Positions 8,559 through 17,311 of a stretch of DNA of 64,000 nucleotides are shown piece by piece. Numbering within the stretch: the first letter of the stretch is position 1; each line of letters opens with the position of its first letter. Source of the DNA: Verrucomicrobiota bacterium (GTDB taxonomy: Bacteria; Verrucomicrobiota; Verrucomicrobiia; JADLBR01); contig JAKQKQ010000010.1 in NCBI GenBank assembly GCA_029560585.1, forward strand, positions 1 to 64,000. The letters run 5' to 3'. The position numbers and the translations under genes are program-made. The notes beneath the pieces are model-generated. The model had not been told where the DNA came from. It searched no databases and saw only the letters and a program-made list of their open reading frames with translations.

Positions 8559-9575
8559 GTGGTCAAGGAACTGCAGCTCCGAGATTTTCGCTGCCACGAG
8601 CGCGTCTGCCTCGCCTTCGAGGGCGGTGCGACGGTTTTCTGCGGGCCGAACGGCGCGGGCAAATCGGCGCTGCTGGAGGCGATCCATTTCGCGTGCCGCC
8701 TGCGGTCGTTCCGCGCGGCGACGGCCAGGGACATGGTGCGGCATGGCGCGGAGTGCTTCGAGATCAGTGTGGCGACCGCCCGCGACCGCATGGACGTGCA
8801 TTGGGCGCCGGGGCACCGACGTCTCGCATTGAATGGGATCGAGGCATCGTCTGCGGCGGACTACTGGGGCACGCTGCCGTGCGTGGCGCTGGTCCCCTCT
8901 GACGTTCGACTGGTGACGGGCCCGGTGGCCGAGGCGAGGCGGTTTCTCTCGGCGCTCGCCAGCCAACTGGACCGCGGCGCTTTGCGCGGCCTCCTGCGCT
9001 ATCGCCGCCTGGCGTCCCAGCGGCAGGCGCTGATCGGCGCGCGGCGCCCGGATCGGGCGCTGTGGGATCTGCTGACGGCCCAGTTACGGGATACGGGCGC
9101 GCCCTTGCAGCGCCAGCGGCGCGCGCTGGTGCGGCGGCTGGCGGTGCATGCCGCGCGCGCCTACCGGGAGATCTCGGGCGGCGCGGAGGCCCTGCGGATC
9201 GTTTACCGGCCGGGCTCTTGGGAGGCGGACATGGAGGCGGAACAGCGCGCGGGCCGGACGCTCATCGGGCTCCAGCGGGATAGCCTGGACATCGCGATCG
9301 GTGATTCGCCCGCGCGGCGCCACGCCAGCGAGGGCCAACTGCGTTCCGCCGCCATCGCGATTCGGGCCGCGGAGATCGCCGTCCTGCAAGCGGCGGGATC
9401 ACAGCCGCCGGTGGTCTTGGTGGACGATGTCTTCGGCGAGCTGGATCCCGCGCGCCGGGCGGCCCTCGCTCGCCTCATCCCGGCCGACGCGCAGCTCTTT
9501 GCGACGGTCGCCGATGGCCGATGGGTGCCGGAGACCCTGTCCCGCGCCCGCGTGGTCCCGCTCCCGCTGAGCTGA
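8559..9575 (+). CDS. recF: DNA replication and repair protein RecF
   Basis: SMC-like ATPase (338 aa) that loads RecA at single-strand gaps with RecO and RecR. The domain begins VKELQLRDFRCHE. Walker A is GPNGAGKSALLE, the signature region is ASEGQLRS, and Walker B is VVLVDDVFGELD near the C-terminus. I take the GTG at 8559 as start: the open frame runs further upstream but crosses a palindromic repeat (8421-8466), and RecF proteins begin within a few residues of this motif. Length is close to the usual 350-370 aa, with a compact C-terminus. recF is normally next to dnaN and gyrB; here neither is present and no DnaA-box cluster was noticed. Downstream lies 0.5 kb of repeats. Confidence 0.92.
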   Translation: MVKELQLRDFRCHERVCLAFEGGATVFCGPNGAGKSALLEAIHFACRLRSFRAATARDMVRHGAECFEISVATARDRMDVHWAPGHRRLALNGIEASSAADYWGTLPCVALVPSDVRLVTGPVAEARRFLSALASQLDRGALRGLLRYRRLASQRQALIGARRPDRALWDLLTAQLRDTGAPLQRQRRALVRRLAVHAARAYREISGGAEALRIVYRPGSWEADMEAEQRAGRTLIGLQRDSLDIAIGDSPARRHASEGQLRSAAIAIRAAEIAVLQAAGSQPPVVLVDDVFGELDPARRAALARLIPADAQLFATVADGRWVPETLSRARVVPLPLS

Positions 9576-9695
9576 GGGACAGGAGATCGATCCCAAACGC
9601 CTTGGCGCCCGATGACGAATGTTGGCGGATGCCGAGTCGCATCTGCCTCAAAACTCCAGACCATCACCTCGCCGATGGCGCCTCAGTCTCAGTTG

Positions 9696-9830
9696 GGAGG
9701 GACGCCGTCCCCGGCGTCCGCGATTCACCAGCCGCGCGACACCTGGGCCAACCCGGCCCGCGAGGCCGCGGGCCCTTCCCAGGATACCCGCATGGTGTGC
9801 CCAAGATTTTTTGGGGCGTCTGTGTGAAAC
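9696..9830 (+). repeat. Dispersed intergenic repeat, family C, longest copy
   Basis: Begins GGAGGGACGCCGTCCCCGG and runs through CGATTCACCAGCCGCGCG, CCAACCCGGCCCGCGAGGC and CCCAAGATTTTTTGGGG to GCGTCTGTGTGAAAC. Copies or parts lie at 121-195, 36591-36683 and 49384-49435. It consists of chained small hairpins. The 525-bp gap between recF and the GT2 gene (9576-10100) shows this repeat and the one at 9912, and no convincing gene. Confidence 0.75.
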
Positions 9831-9911
9831 GCCGCAGGGGAAGGCGGGCGCCATGCGCCGTCCGTGTCAGGCGGCATTCGGGGGCCGAACGCGCCGCTCC
9901 GTCGAGTCCGT

Positions 9912-9935
9912 CCTTCGACAGGCTCAGGACGAACG
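9912..9935 (+). repeat. Short dispersed repeat, family D
   Basis: The motif CCTTCGACAGGCTCAGGACG plus AACG is present here and, reverse-complemented, at 43238-43261. A diverged relative lies at about 43282-43322. Intergenic in each case. Confidence 0.7.
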
Positions 9936-10100
9936 GGGAATCGAGCGCCCCAAAGAAGCTCGGCGGGCCGCATCGGCTGAGAACGCGGATGGATCCTTTA
10001 GTGGGCCCGTGGGTTAGAAAACAAGAGGCCCCGCGGTGCGCGCCCTGCGGGGGCCGAATTTTCTTGTGTGAGCCCATCTGGCGACCCTTCACTTTGCGGG

Positions 10101-10979
10101 ATGGCCAATCCCGAGGCGCGATTCCCGTCTGGAATCACCGTCCTGATCCCCGCCTTTAACGAGGAGGGGGCGCTCAGGTCCACCGTCGAGGCGATCCTCT
10201 CGTGCGCGCAATACGCCGCCGACTTCGAGGTGATCGTGATTGATGATGGCTCCACGGACCGGACCGCCGAGGTGGCGGCCGGGCTGCCGGTCACGCTGGT
10301 GCGCCATCCGACCAACCGGGGCTACGGCAGCTCCCTCATGACCGGGATGCGACGCGCGCGCCACGACTGGATCCTCATCGCGGATGCGGACGGCACCTAC
10401 CCCCTCGAGGATATCCCGCGGCTGCTGGCCGAGGCCAAGGACGCCGACATGGTCGTCGGGGCGCGCACCGGCAGCGAGGTCCACGTGCCGCTGCTCCGGC
10501 GCCCCGGCAAGTGGATCATCACCCGCCTCGCCGAGTACCTCAGCCAGAGCCGGATCCCCGACCTCAACTCCGGTTTCCGGGTTTTTCGCAAAGAGGCCGC
10601 CATGCGATTCCTCACGCTCTACCCCGAGGGCTTCTCCTTCACGACGACCATCACCCTCGCGTTCATGACCAACGGCTACCACGTGGCCTTCGTGCCGATC
10701 AACTACCGCAAGCGCGTGGGCAAGTCCTCGATCAAACCGGTGCGCGATTTCACCGCCTTCTTCATTCTCATCATCCGCATCTGTGCGTATTTCCGGCCGT
10801 TGAACGTGTTCATCCCACCGGCGCTATTCTTCCTCGTCGCGGGCATCGGCAAAGGGATCATCGATTATACCGGGCAGGGCCATCTCGGGCTGTTGGCCAT
10901 CGCCTCGGCGCTCACGGGCGTGCAGATGATCTTCATCGGGTTGCTGGCGGACCTCATCGATCGCCGGATGAAGCTGTGA
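10101..10979 (+). CDS. GT2 glycosyltransferase, dolichol/undecaprenyl-phosphate sugar synthase type
   Basis: Family 2 glycosyltransferase (292 aa) that would move a sugar from a nucleotide donor to a polyprenyl phosphate at the inner membrane. The GT-A fold starts TVLIPAFNEEGAL. DDGSTD and DADGTYPLEDI are the two nucleotide/metal-binding Asp motifs, and NSGFRVFRKEA follows. Two C-terminal membrane helices (PPALFFLVAGIGKGII; LLAIASALTGVQMIFIGLL) resemble DPM1/GtrB-type enzymes. ATG 10101 is preferred; a GTG at 10068 is the upstream alternative. The stop overlaps the next start by one base (TGATG), so the two are translationally coupled. The product probably supplies the donor for the membrane protein encoded next. 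Confidence 0.88.
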   Translation: MANPEARFPSGITVLIPAFNEEGALRSTVEAILSCAQYAADFEVIVIDDGSTDRTAEVAAGLPVTLVRHPTNRGYGSSLMTGMRRARHDWILIADADGTYPLEDIPRLLAEAKDADMVVGARTGSEVHVPLLRRPGKWIITRLAEYLSQSRIPDLNSGFRVFRKEAAMRFLTLYPEGFSFTTTITLAFMTNGYHVAFVPINYRKRVGKSSIKPVRDFTAFFILIIRICAYFRPLNVFIPPALFFLVAGIGKGIIDYTGQGHLGLLAIASALTGVQMIFIGLLADLIDRRMKL

Positions 10980-12688
10980 TGCGCCCCCGCTGGCAGACCT
11001 TCGCGGCCGCGGCGCTCCCGGTCCTGATCGGGTATGCCTACCATGTGCTCGCGCACCTCTGGGGCCACCCGCTGGCCTATCAGGATGACATGCGCCAGCA
11101 CCTGTTGGGCCTGCGGCCGACCGCGGATCTCTTCGGCGCCTACTTCGCGGCGACGGTGCCGTTCGGCGTGGGCGCGCTGGACGCGATCACCTCGAGGTTC
11201 TGCAGCGCGCTCGACTGGGCGCGCTGGGTGCAGCCACTGCTGATCGGCGCCTGGCTGGCATTCGGCGCCCGCAGGCTGGCGGCGGCGCTCGGCCGCGAAG
11301 AGGATGGCTGGGTTTTGGCCGCGTGGCTCCAGGTGTTCGTCTGGACCGGGGATGACCTCGTCAGCAGCACCCCGAGGGCCTGGGCGCTGCCGTTCCTTGT
11401 CGAGATCCTCGGGAGCGCCGCGGGGCGAAATCCCGCGAGGTTTGCGGTCGGGGTCGCGCTTGCCGTGCTGTGGTATCCTCCCGTGGCGGTGCTCGGCTGG
11501 TGCATCGGAGCGGGGATGGCCGCGTGGTTGCCGGTGGAGGCCGCCTGCGGCGAGGGTGAGTTGCGCGGCATTCCCGGCGTGAAAGCGGTCTCGTTTTGGG
11601 CAAAGTGGCGCACCGGTTGGCGGAACGAGCTGCTGCGCTGGTCTCTGGCAATTTTGATCTCGGCGTGCGCGCTGCTGATCGTGGCGCACCTCTACGGGCA
11701 GCGGCTGGAGCCGTTCGGGCCGAGCATCACGAAGGATGCGGCGCGCCGGATCGAGGAATTCGGCGGCGCCGGACGGGCCGCATTCTTCTCCGATAACCCG
11801 ATCTCATCTTGGGTAACCAATTCCCGCGGAGGCCTGGTGAATCGGGATTCCGAGATCCCGTGGATAATCGTGGTGGCATTCGGGGTCATGACGTTTTTCA
11901 GCCTGCCGCCGACGACGGCCCGGCTGCTCCCGGGGCTCTGGTCGCCGCGGGGACGGGCACCCATGACCGCATGGCTCGCGACCTCGGCCCTGCTCTTTAT
12001 CCTGGCCCACTGCCTGTGGCATCGGCTGTTCCATCCGAGCCGATATGTCCAGTTCTCGGTGATGCTCCTCAGCGCGCTGCTCCTCGCGGCCCTGGTATCG
12101 CGCTGGCGGTGGCCCCTGCGCGCGTGCGCCATGGCGGCCGTCTTCGCCGTCGCCCTCCGGCAGGGGCGCGCGAGCTATGACGATGGCAGCCTGGCCTCGA
12201 CCATCCAGTACGAGATTGGGCCCCCCGAGCGCGCCGTGCTGGCGGTGCATCCAGAGAGTGAGCTTTCGGCCACCCCGCCGCTCCTTTTTGGGGCGAGGTC
12301 CGTGGCCTCCGTGGAATTGTCCCTGCCCTATCACCTCGGTTTCTACAGGGCGGCCGCCGGGCGCATCCGGGACGCCTTCACCGCCTGGTACACGGATGAC
12401 CCCGGGAAAGTCCTGGCGTTTCAGAGCAAGTACGGCGTGACCCACTGGATCTTGGAGGGGGAGGCCTGGAAGGGGAGGGAGCACGGGTTTCATGTCCACC
12501 AGCCCTGGCGCGGCCTGGTCCCCAAGAGGATGGGCGAGATCGCCAAACCCGTGCTGGCCAGCATCCACGAGGGGAGGGCCCACGGGCGACCCGTCGTCGT
12601 GTCCGCCGCCGAGATGACGGAACTTCTGAACCATTGGCCGAGGCCCGCGCCAGCCTTGCCTGTCCCAAACCTCCGCATACAACGTTGA
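10979..12688 (+). CDS. Polytopic membrane protein, possible GT-C glycosyltransferase
   Basis: 569 aa with many hydrophobic segments (about ten). After the first membrane segment there is an acidic loop motif AYQDDMRQH, placed like the Asp motif of GT-C enzymes (ArnT/PMT families), which take sugars from polyprenyl-phosphate donors. A soluble C-terminal part (from about residue 410) contains VLAVHPESELSATPP and GVTHWILEGEAW. The start overlaps the GT2 stop by one base, and the next gene starts three bases after its stop. The GT-C reading is inference from topology, the DD motif and the neighbour; I cannot name a family. Confidence 0.65.
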   Translation: MRPRWQTFAAAALPVLIGYAYHVLAHLWGHPLAYQDDMRQHLLGLRPTADLFGAYFAATVPFGVGALDAITSRFCSALDWARWVQPLLIGAWLAFGARRLAAALGREEDGWVLAAWLQVFVWTGDDLVSSTPRAWALPFLVEILGSAAGRNPARFAVGVALAVLWYPPVAVLGWCIGAGMAAWLPVEAACGEGELRGIPGVKAVSFWAKWRTGWRNELLRWSLAILISACALLIVAHLYGQRLEPFGPSITKDAARRIEEFGGAGRAAFFSDNPISSWVTNSRGGLVNRDSEIPWIIVVAFGVMTFFSLPPTTARLLPGLWSPRGRAPMTAWLATSALLFILAHCLWHRLFHPSRYVQFSVMLLSALLLAALVSRWRWPLRACAMAAVFAVALRQGRASYDDGSLASTIQYEIGPPERAVLAVHPESELSATPPLLFGARSVASVELSLPYHLGFYRAAAGRIRDAFTAWYTDDPGKVLAFQSKYGVTHWILEGEAWKGREHGFHVHQPWRGLVPKRMGEIAKPVLASIHEGRAHGRPVVVSAAEMTELLNHWPRPAPALPVPNLRIQR

Positions 12689-12691
12689 CCC

Positions 12692-14278
12692 ATGAGCCGC
12701 CGCAGAGATCTTTTCGCCCGGGCCGCCCTCCAGAACATACCGAAGATCCTCACGCTCCAGGACCGCAATCCGCACAGCCCGACCTACGGTTGCTTCGACA
12801 GGAACTACTGGCTCTATAGAATCATCGATTTTCCCAGCGGCATGGCCCAGGAATTCTGCTGGCCGCTGGCCCTCGCCCACGAGGCCGACCTGCCAGACAA
12901 TCCCTTCCATCGGCAGCCGGAGATCCGCGAATGGGCCGTCGCCGGCGTTCGCTATGCCGCCCGGAGCGCGCACCCGGACGGATCGTGCGACGATTACTTC
13001 CCCTACGAGAAGGCGGGAGGCGCCGCCGCGTTCTCGCTGCTGGCGTGTGTCTCCACGTGTCGGCTGCTGGAACTGAATGACGAAGAGATCGTGTCATTCC
13101 TCGAACGGCGGGCGGACTGGCTGGCCTCGCACCAGGAAAGCGGGCGGCTCACCAATCACCACGCGCTGATCCTCCTGGGGCTCCATGAACTCGGCGAGTG
13201 GCTCGGGACCGACCGCTGGGCCGAGGCCGCGGAGCGCAGGCTGGAGCAGGTCCTCGCCTGGCAGCACGCCGAGGGCTGGTTTCAGGAGTACGAGGGTTGC
13301 GACCCCGGCTACCTCACGCTCACCATCTCGTGTCTCGCGGCATATCATGCCAAGCGCCCGGACGAGCGTGTCGAGGAGGCCCTCCGGCGCGCCGTCGATG
13401 TGGCCGGCCTCTTCATCCATCCCGACGGCACGTTCGGCGGGGAGTACGGCAGCCGCAACACCCTCAATTTCTTCCCCCATGGTTTCGAACTCGTGGGGCG
13501 GTGGATGCCCGAGGCCCTCGCGATCAACGACCGCTTCCTCGACGGCCTGCACCGAGGGCTCCAGCCCTGCTATGCCGACGACCACATCATCGGCCACCAC
13601 GCGTGGAACTACCTCCTCGCCTGGCGCGATTTCGTGCCGGAGCGCGGCCCCGCCGAGGCGCCCGCCGACGAGAGGCGATACCTCGAGGGCGCGGAAATAC
13701 TCGTCGAACGCCGTGGCGACGCGCGGCTCTACGTGGCCCTCAATAAGGGCGGCGCATTCAAACTCTTCCGCGGGGGGAGGCTGGTCGCCTCCGACACCCA
13801 TCTGTCCTTGCGCGTGGCTGGCCGAAACGCCGTCGGCCATCTCATCGACCGGTACGACTGCTCGGTGGATGCCGATCGCATCTCGGTAGCGGGCTCGCTC
13901 GGGTGGGCGAAACACAAGCTCATGAACCCGCTCGCCATGGTGATTTCCCGCATCGCCATGCTCACCATCGGGCGCTTTTGCGCCGACTTGATCCGCCGCC
14001 TTCTCCAGCGACTGCTGGTCACCGGGAAACGGGCCGCCCCCTTCCGTTTCCAGCGCGTCTTCGAGTGGGAGGGGAATCGGCTGGCCGTCACCGATCGCCT
14101 CGAGGCCGATTCCTGGGAGGGCGTCGAATCTTGCGGCATCGGCGGCCACCAGACGTCGATCTGCGTGGTCATGAGCCGGACTTTTCAACCGGCCCAGCTC
14201 CAGCCATGGTGCGAGCTTACCGAGGACATCCGGCGCCTTGCGCCCGGCGAGGCCTTCGCCATGCGCCGCGAGCTCTGA
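12692..14278 (+). CDS. Hypothetical alpha/alpha-toroid protein of a glycan gene set
   Basis: 528 aa with no signal peptide seen. Residues about 60-310 look like helical pairs of an alpha/alpha toroid, as in polysaccharide lyases and heparinase II/III-like proteins: PDGSCDDYFPYEKA, HHALILLGLHELG, HPDGTFGGEYGSRNT, GHHAWNYLL. A beta-rich C-terminal region follows (GGAFKLFRGGRLVASDTH, FRFQRVFEWEGN). The toroid plus beta-sheet order fits a heparinase-like fold, but no catalytic triad could be assigned. It is third in the set behind GT2 and the membrane protein, so it probably trims or handles the same glycan. Family unknown to me. Confidence 0.7.
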   Translation: MSRRRDLFARAALQNIPKILTLQDRNPHSPTYGCFDRNYWLYRIIDFPSGMAQEFCWPLALAHEADLPDNPFHRQPEIREWAVAGVRYAARSAHPDGSCDDYFPYEKAGGAAAFSLLACVSTCRLLELNDEEIVSFLERRADWLASHQESGRLTNHHALILLGLHELGEWLGTDRWAEAAERRLEQVLAWQHAEGWFQEYEGCDPGYLTLTISCLAAYHAKRPDERVEEALRRAVDVAGLFIHPDGTFGGEYGSRNTLNFFPHGFELVGRWMPEALAINDRFLDGLHRGLQPCYADDHIIGHHAWNYLLAWRDFVPERGPAEAPADERRYLEGAEILVERRGDARLYVALNKGGAFKLFRGGRLVASDTHLSLRVAGRNAVGHLIDRYDCSVDADRISVAGSLGWAKHKLMNPLAMVISRIAMLTIGRFCADLIRRLLQRLLVTGKRAAPFRFQRVFEWEGNRLAVTDRLEADSWEGVESCGIGGHQTSICVVMSRTFQPAQLQPWCELTEDIRRLAPGEAFAMRREL

Positions 14279-14334
14279 ACCGGCGCTTCGCTCATCGTCT
14301 TGACCCGGCACCCTTAAACGATCATACTTCACCC

Positions 14335-15735
14335 ATGGCCGTCATGAGGGAGGCGGAACTCACGCCCCGCCAGAGAGAAACCTTTAAGAAGGCGCGCCAG
14401 GCCGCGCAGCGCGACAACTTTGATTACGTCGTGAACCTATTGCAGCAGTTGCTGAAGGAGGCTCCCGCGTTCTTGGATGGCCGCAAGCTGCTTCGCGAGA
14501 CCTGCATCCGCAAATCCAAGACCGGCTCGCGGATCATGCAGTCGCTCAGTTCCCTCTCCACGGCCCCCGCCCTTATGAAGGCGCAGAGCCTCGCCAAGAA
14601 GAACGGTCAAGAGGCGCTGGCGGTACTGGAGAACGTGCTGGTCGATGATCCGTTCAACGAGCAGGCCAATAACCTCCTCAGCCACGTCGCGCGCGATCTG
14701 GACATGGTCGAGACCGCCTGTTTCGCCCACGAGATCCTGCAGCGGGCCAAGCCCAACGATATCCCGAACCTTCTCGATCTCGGCAAGATGTACCTCGAGC
14801 TCAAGGACCCGCGCGCCCTCGAGGTCTTCGAGGCAGTCCTGAATGTGGATCCCCGAAACAACGACGCCCTGAGCAACCTCAAGGCGGCGGAGGCCATCCG
14901 CAGCATGGAGCGGGCCGGCTGGGGGGAGGCGGGGGATTATCGGCAGCTTATCAAGGATTCCGAAGAGGCCGAGCAGCTCGAGCAGACCGCCCGCATCTCG
15001 AAATCCCACGACGCGATCGACAAGCTGATCGCCGAGCACTACGAGCGCTTTCAGGCCGACCCCAACAATGTCATCGAGGCACGCAAGATCGGCGATCTCT
15101 ACCGGCAGAAAGGCGATCTTCCCAACGCCCTGGCGTTTTTCGAGCACGCCAACCAGCTGGCCAACCGGGCCGATCCTCACATCGAGCGCACGATATTCGA
15201 GATCCGCGTCCAGCAGTACGATGAGCTGGTCAAGCAGTGGGAGAAATTCATCGAGGAGAATCCCGGCCACCCGGAGCACGAGCAGCACGTCCAGACGCTC
15301 GAAACCAACCGCAAGGAACGGGCCGACCTCGTGCTGTCCGAAGCCCGCGCCCGCGTGGCGAAGTACCCGAACGACCTCCAGTTTCGCTTCGAGCTAGGCG
15401 AGGCGCTGCTGCACGCCGGTCAGCACAGCGATGCCATCCCCGAACTCCAGGCCGCGCTCAGGCAACCGAACTTCCGGGTGCGGGCGATGACCCTCCTCAG
15501 CCTGTGTTTCCGCGCCAAGGGCATGCTCGACATGGCCGCCAAGCGCCTCGAGGAGGCCGACGCCGAGCTGCGCGTCATGGATGATTCCAAGAAGGACATC
15601 CTCTACAATCTCGGGCTCGTCTATGACGAGATGGGCCAGAAGGACAAGGCGGTCGAGGCCTTCAAAAAGATATACGAGGCCGATTACGGCTACCGCGACG
15701 TGGCGAAACGCGTCGAGGATTCCTACCGCACGTGA
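14335..15735 (+). CDS. Tetratricopeptide-repeat protein
   Basis: 466 aa, almost wholly helical, with TPR-like pairs (NFDYVVNLLQQLLKEAP; DPRALEVFEAVLNVDPRN; GDLPNALAFFEHANQL; HSDAIPELQAALRQP; QKDKAVEAFKKIYEADYGY). No signal peptide or membrane helix was seen, so it is probably a cytoplasmic scaffold. ATG at 14335 is chosen; a second ATG at 14344 is possible. Its TGA stop overlaps the GTG start of ubiE (GTGA), so translation is coupled to a menaquinone-biosynthesis gene. Whether the link is functional is unknown. Confidence 0.85.
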   Translation: MAVMREAELTPRQRETFKKARQAAQRDNFDYVVNLLQQLLKEAPAFLDGRKLLRETCIRKSKTGSRIMQSLSSLSTAPALMKAQSLAKKNGQEALAVLENVLVDDPFNEQANNLLSHVARDLDMVETACFAHEILQRAKPNDIPNLLDLGKMYLELKDPRALEVFEAVLNVDPRNNDALSNLKAAEAIRSMERAGWGEAGDYRQLIKDSEEAEQLEQTARISKSHDAIDKLIAEHYERFQADPNNVIEARKIGDLYRQKGDLPNALAFFEHANQLANRADPHIERTIFEIRVQQYDELVKQWEKFIEENPGHPEHEQHVQTLETNRKERADLVLSEARARVAKYPNDLQFRFELGEALLHAGQHSDAIPELQAALRQPNFRVRAMTLLSLCFRAKGMLDMAAKRLEEADAELRVMDDSKKDILYNLGLVYDEMGQKDKAVEAFKKIYEADYGYRDVAKRVEDSYRT

Positions 15736-16433
15736 CCATCGACACCCTCCGGGAACCTGGCGCCATCCGGGAGATGTTCGCCCGCATCCGTGGGCGCTAT
15801 GACCTGCTCAATCGCCTCCTGAGCCTGGGCTCCGACGTGCGCTGGAGACGTCGATTGGCCCGGCGCGTGGCGGAGGCTCGCCCGCGGCGCATTCTGGATC
15901 TCGCCACCGGCAGCGGCGATGTGTGCCTGGTCCTCAAGCGCGAGATCCCCGGGGCGGAACTCATCTGCGGCGCGGATTTCTGCCATCCGCTGTTGTCCTT
16001 GGCGCAGGCCAAGGGTGCGACTCCACTCGTCGTGGCGGACGCCCTGCGGCTGCCGTTTGCCGATGGTGCGTTCGACGCGGTCACGATCGCTTTCGGGGTC
16101 AGGAACTTTGCGGACAGGGGCGCGGCGTTTCGGGAGTGCGCCCGCGTGCTGCGCCCCGGTGGGCGCCTCTGCGTGCTGGAATTCACACCCCCGCCGCGAG
16201 TGATCGCCCCGCTTTACTTCTGGTACGTGGGGCGCATTGGGCCACTGATCGCCCGCGCAGTGGGCACGGATGCGGGGGCCTACCGCTATCTTGGGGATTC
16301 GATCCGACACTTTCCGGGTGCGGCGGATCTGGCGGGAGAACTATCCGCCGCGGGTTTTACTGCGGCGGGTTTTGATCTTTTTTCTTTCGGGACCGTTGCT
16401 CTTCACTGGGCGGAATGCCCTGGCCCGGCGTGA
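15732..16433 (+). CDS. ubiE: Demethylmenaquinone methyltransferase (UbiE/MenG family)
   Basis: Class I SAM-dependent methyltransferase (233 aa) for the last C-methylation of menaquinone. MFARIRGRYDLLNRLLSLG is the family N-terminal signature. LDLATGSGDVCLVLK is the SAM-binding motif I. DALRLPFADGAFDAVTIAFGVRNFADR is the typical UbiE middle region (given here in parts: ADGAFDAVT, GVRNFADR). YRYLGDSIRHFP is the C-terminal signature. The GTG start overlaps the TPR stop. The last 77 bp overlap, tail to tail, the gene on the other strand. Confidence 0.92.
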   Translation: MTIDTLREPGAIREMFARIRGRYDLLNRLLSLGSDVRWRRRLARRVAEARPRRILDLATGSGDVCLVLKREIPGAELICGADFCHPLLSLAQAKGATPLVVADALRLPFADGAFDAVTIAFGVRNFADRGAAFRECARVLRPGGRLCVLEFTPPPRVIAPLYFWYVGRIGPLIARAVGTDAGAYRYLGDSIRHFPGAADLAGELSAAGFTAAGFDLFSFGTVALHWAECPGPA

Positions 16434-17295
16434 GCACCGCCGGCGGCTGCGTGCCCGTGAGGCTGTCGCTGGAACCGAAGTCCTCGCGGCTCACCCCTCC
16501 GACCAGCTCGATCTGTCCGCCCTGCACCAGCAGCCGTGGCCGCGTCTGGGTCTTGGCCAGTTCCTTGTTTTCGGTCACGCGCCCGGCGATGTCGAACTGG
16601 TAATATCCGAAGGTGTTCGCGCCCGAACGGAATAGGACATGCCACCCGTACGCCGAGTCGAATAGCGACTCGATGCGCTCCCCTTGCACCAGCGGACCGA
16701 GCTGGCGGCACGCGAAGACCAGGTTCTCCGCCTCGCTCTCCACCTGCGCGTACAGGTACGCACGATCGAGATGCTGCCGATCATCCCGGACCAGGTGCGT
16801 GATGAGGCTGAATTTGCGCGGCTGCGCCACGCCGGGCGGGGTGATCTCCTTGGACCATACCTCGTGGCCCCTGAGGACGTTGAATAGCGTCGGCCGGGAC
16901 ATCACGTCGCCGCTGAAGCCAGGCACCCTGACCACCACCTGCACCGAATAGGCCCCCGGATCCCTGAGGCCGTAGTAGGGTGTCAGGTTAAACGTGAACC
17001 GCGCCACGTCGCCCGGCTCGAGCACCATCCCCGGCTGCGAGAACTCCTGCACGGGCTTGACCATCATGGCGCTCCCGCGGGTCACGAGGAAGCGGAGCCA
17101 GCCCTTGTTGCCAAAATCCTTGAGTTCAAGGACCCGACCGGTGCCGTTGGCGATCTTGATCTTTAGGAGGATCGGCTCGTAGAGAAGATAGTTCGACTGG
17201 GGTTCGACGATCTCGACCTGGAGCTGCGCGCGGGCCAGCGGGGCGAGGGACAGCGCGAGGGCGATGGCGAGCAGCGGGCGGGCGGGTGGTCGCAT
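16357..17295 (-). CDS. Secreted protein of unknown function
   Basis: 312 aa with a clear signal peptide (RPPARPLLAIALALSLAPLARA-QLQ). The mature part is beta-rich: an Ig/BsuPI-like N-terminal region (YLLYEPILLKIKIANGTGR, LEPGDVARFTFNLTPYYGL) that may bind a partner or surface, then a second region (FSLITHLVRDDRQHL, YGWHVLFRSGANTFGYY). The C-terminal 45 residues are low-complexity (Pro, Gln, Lys). ATG 17295 is preferred to a GTG at 17310. It lies 17 bp behind the phosphoesterase gene, so probably the same transcript. The 3' end overlaps ubiE antisense by 77 bp. Not assigned to a family. Confidence 0.78.
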   Translation of the reverse strand: MRPPARPLLAIALALSLAPLARAQLQVEIVEPQSNYLLYEPILLKIKIANGTGRVLELKDFGNKGWLRFLVTRGSAMMVKPVQEFSQPGMVLEPGDVARFTFNLTPYYGLRDPGAYSVQVVVRVPGFSGDVMSRPTLFNVLRGHEVWSKEITPPGVAQPRKFSLITHLVRDDRQHLDRAYLYAQVESEAENLVFACRQLGPLVQGERIESLFDSAYGWHVLFRSGANTFGYYQFDIAGRVTENKELAKTQTRPRLLVQGGQIELVGGVSREDFGSSDSLTGTQPPAVLTPGQGIPPSEEQRSRKKKDQNPPQ

Positions 17296-17311
17296 GGCGG
17301 AACCTACCACC

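Noticed and set aside
8400-10100. Replication origin near recF
   Set aside because: No dnaA or dnaN, no DnaA-box cluster, no AT-rich unwinding region.
11804-12973. 389-codon minus-strand frame antisense to the membrane protein
   Set aside because: Gly/Pro/Arg-rich composition of a GC shadow, and it crosses the junction of two genes on the other strand.
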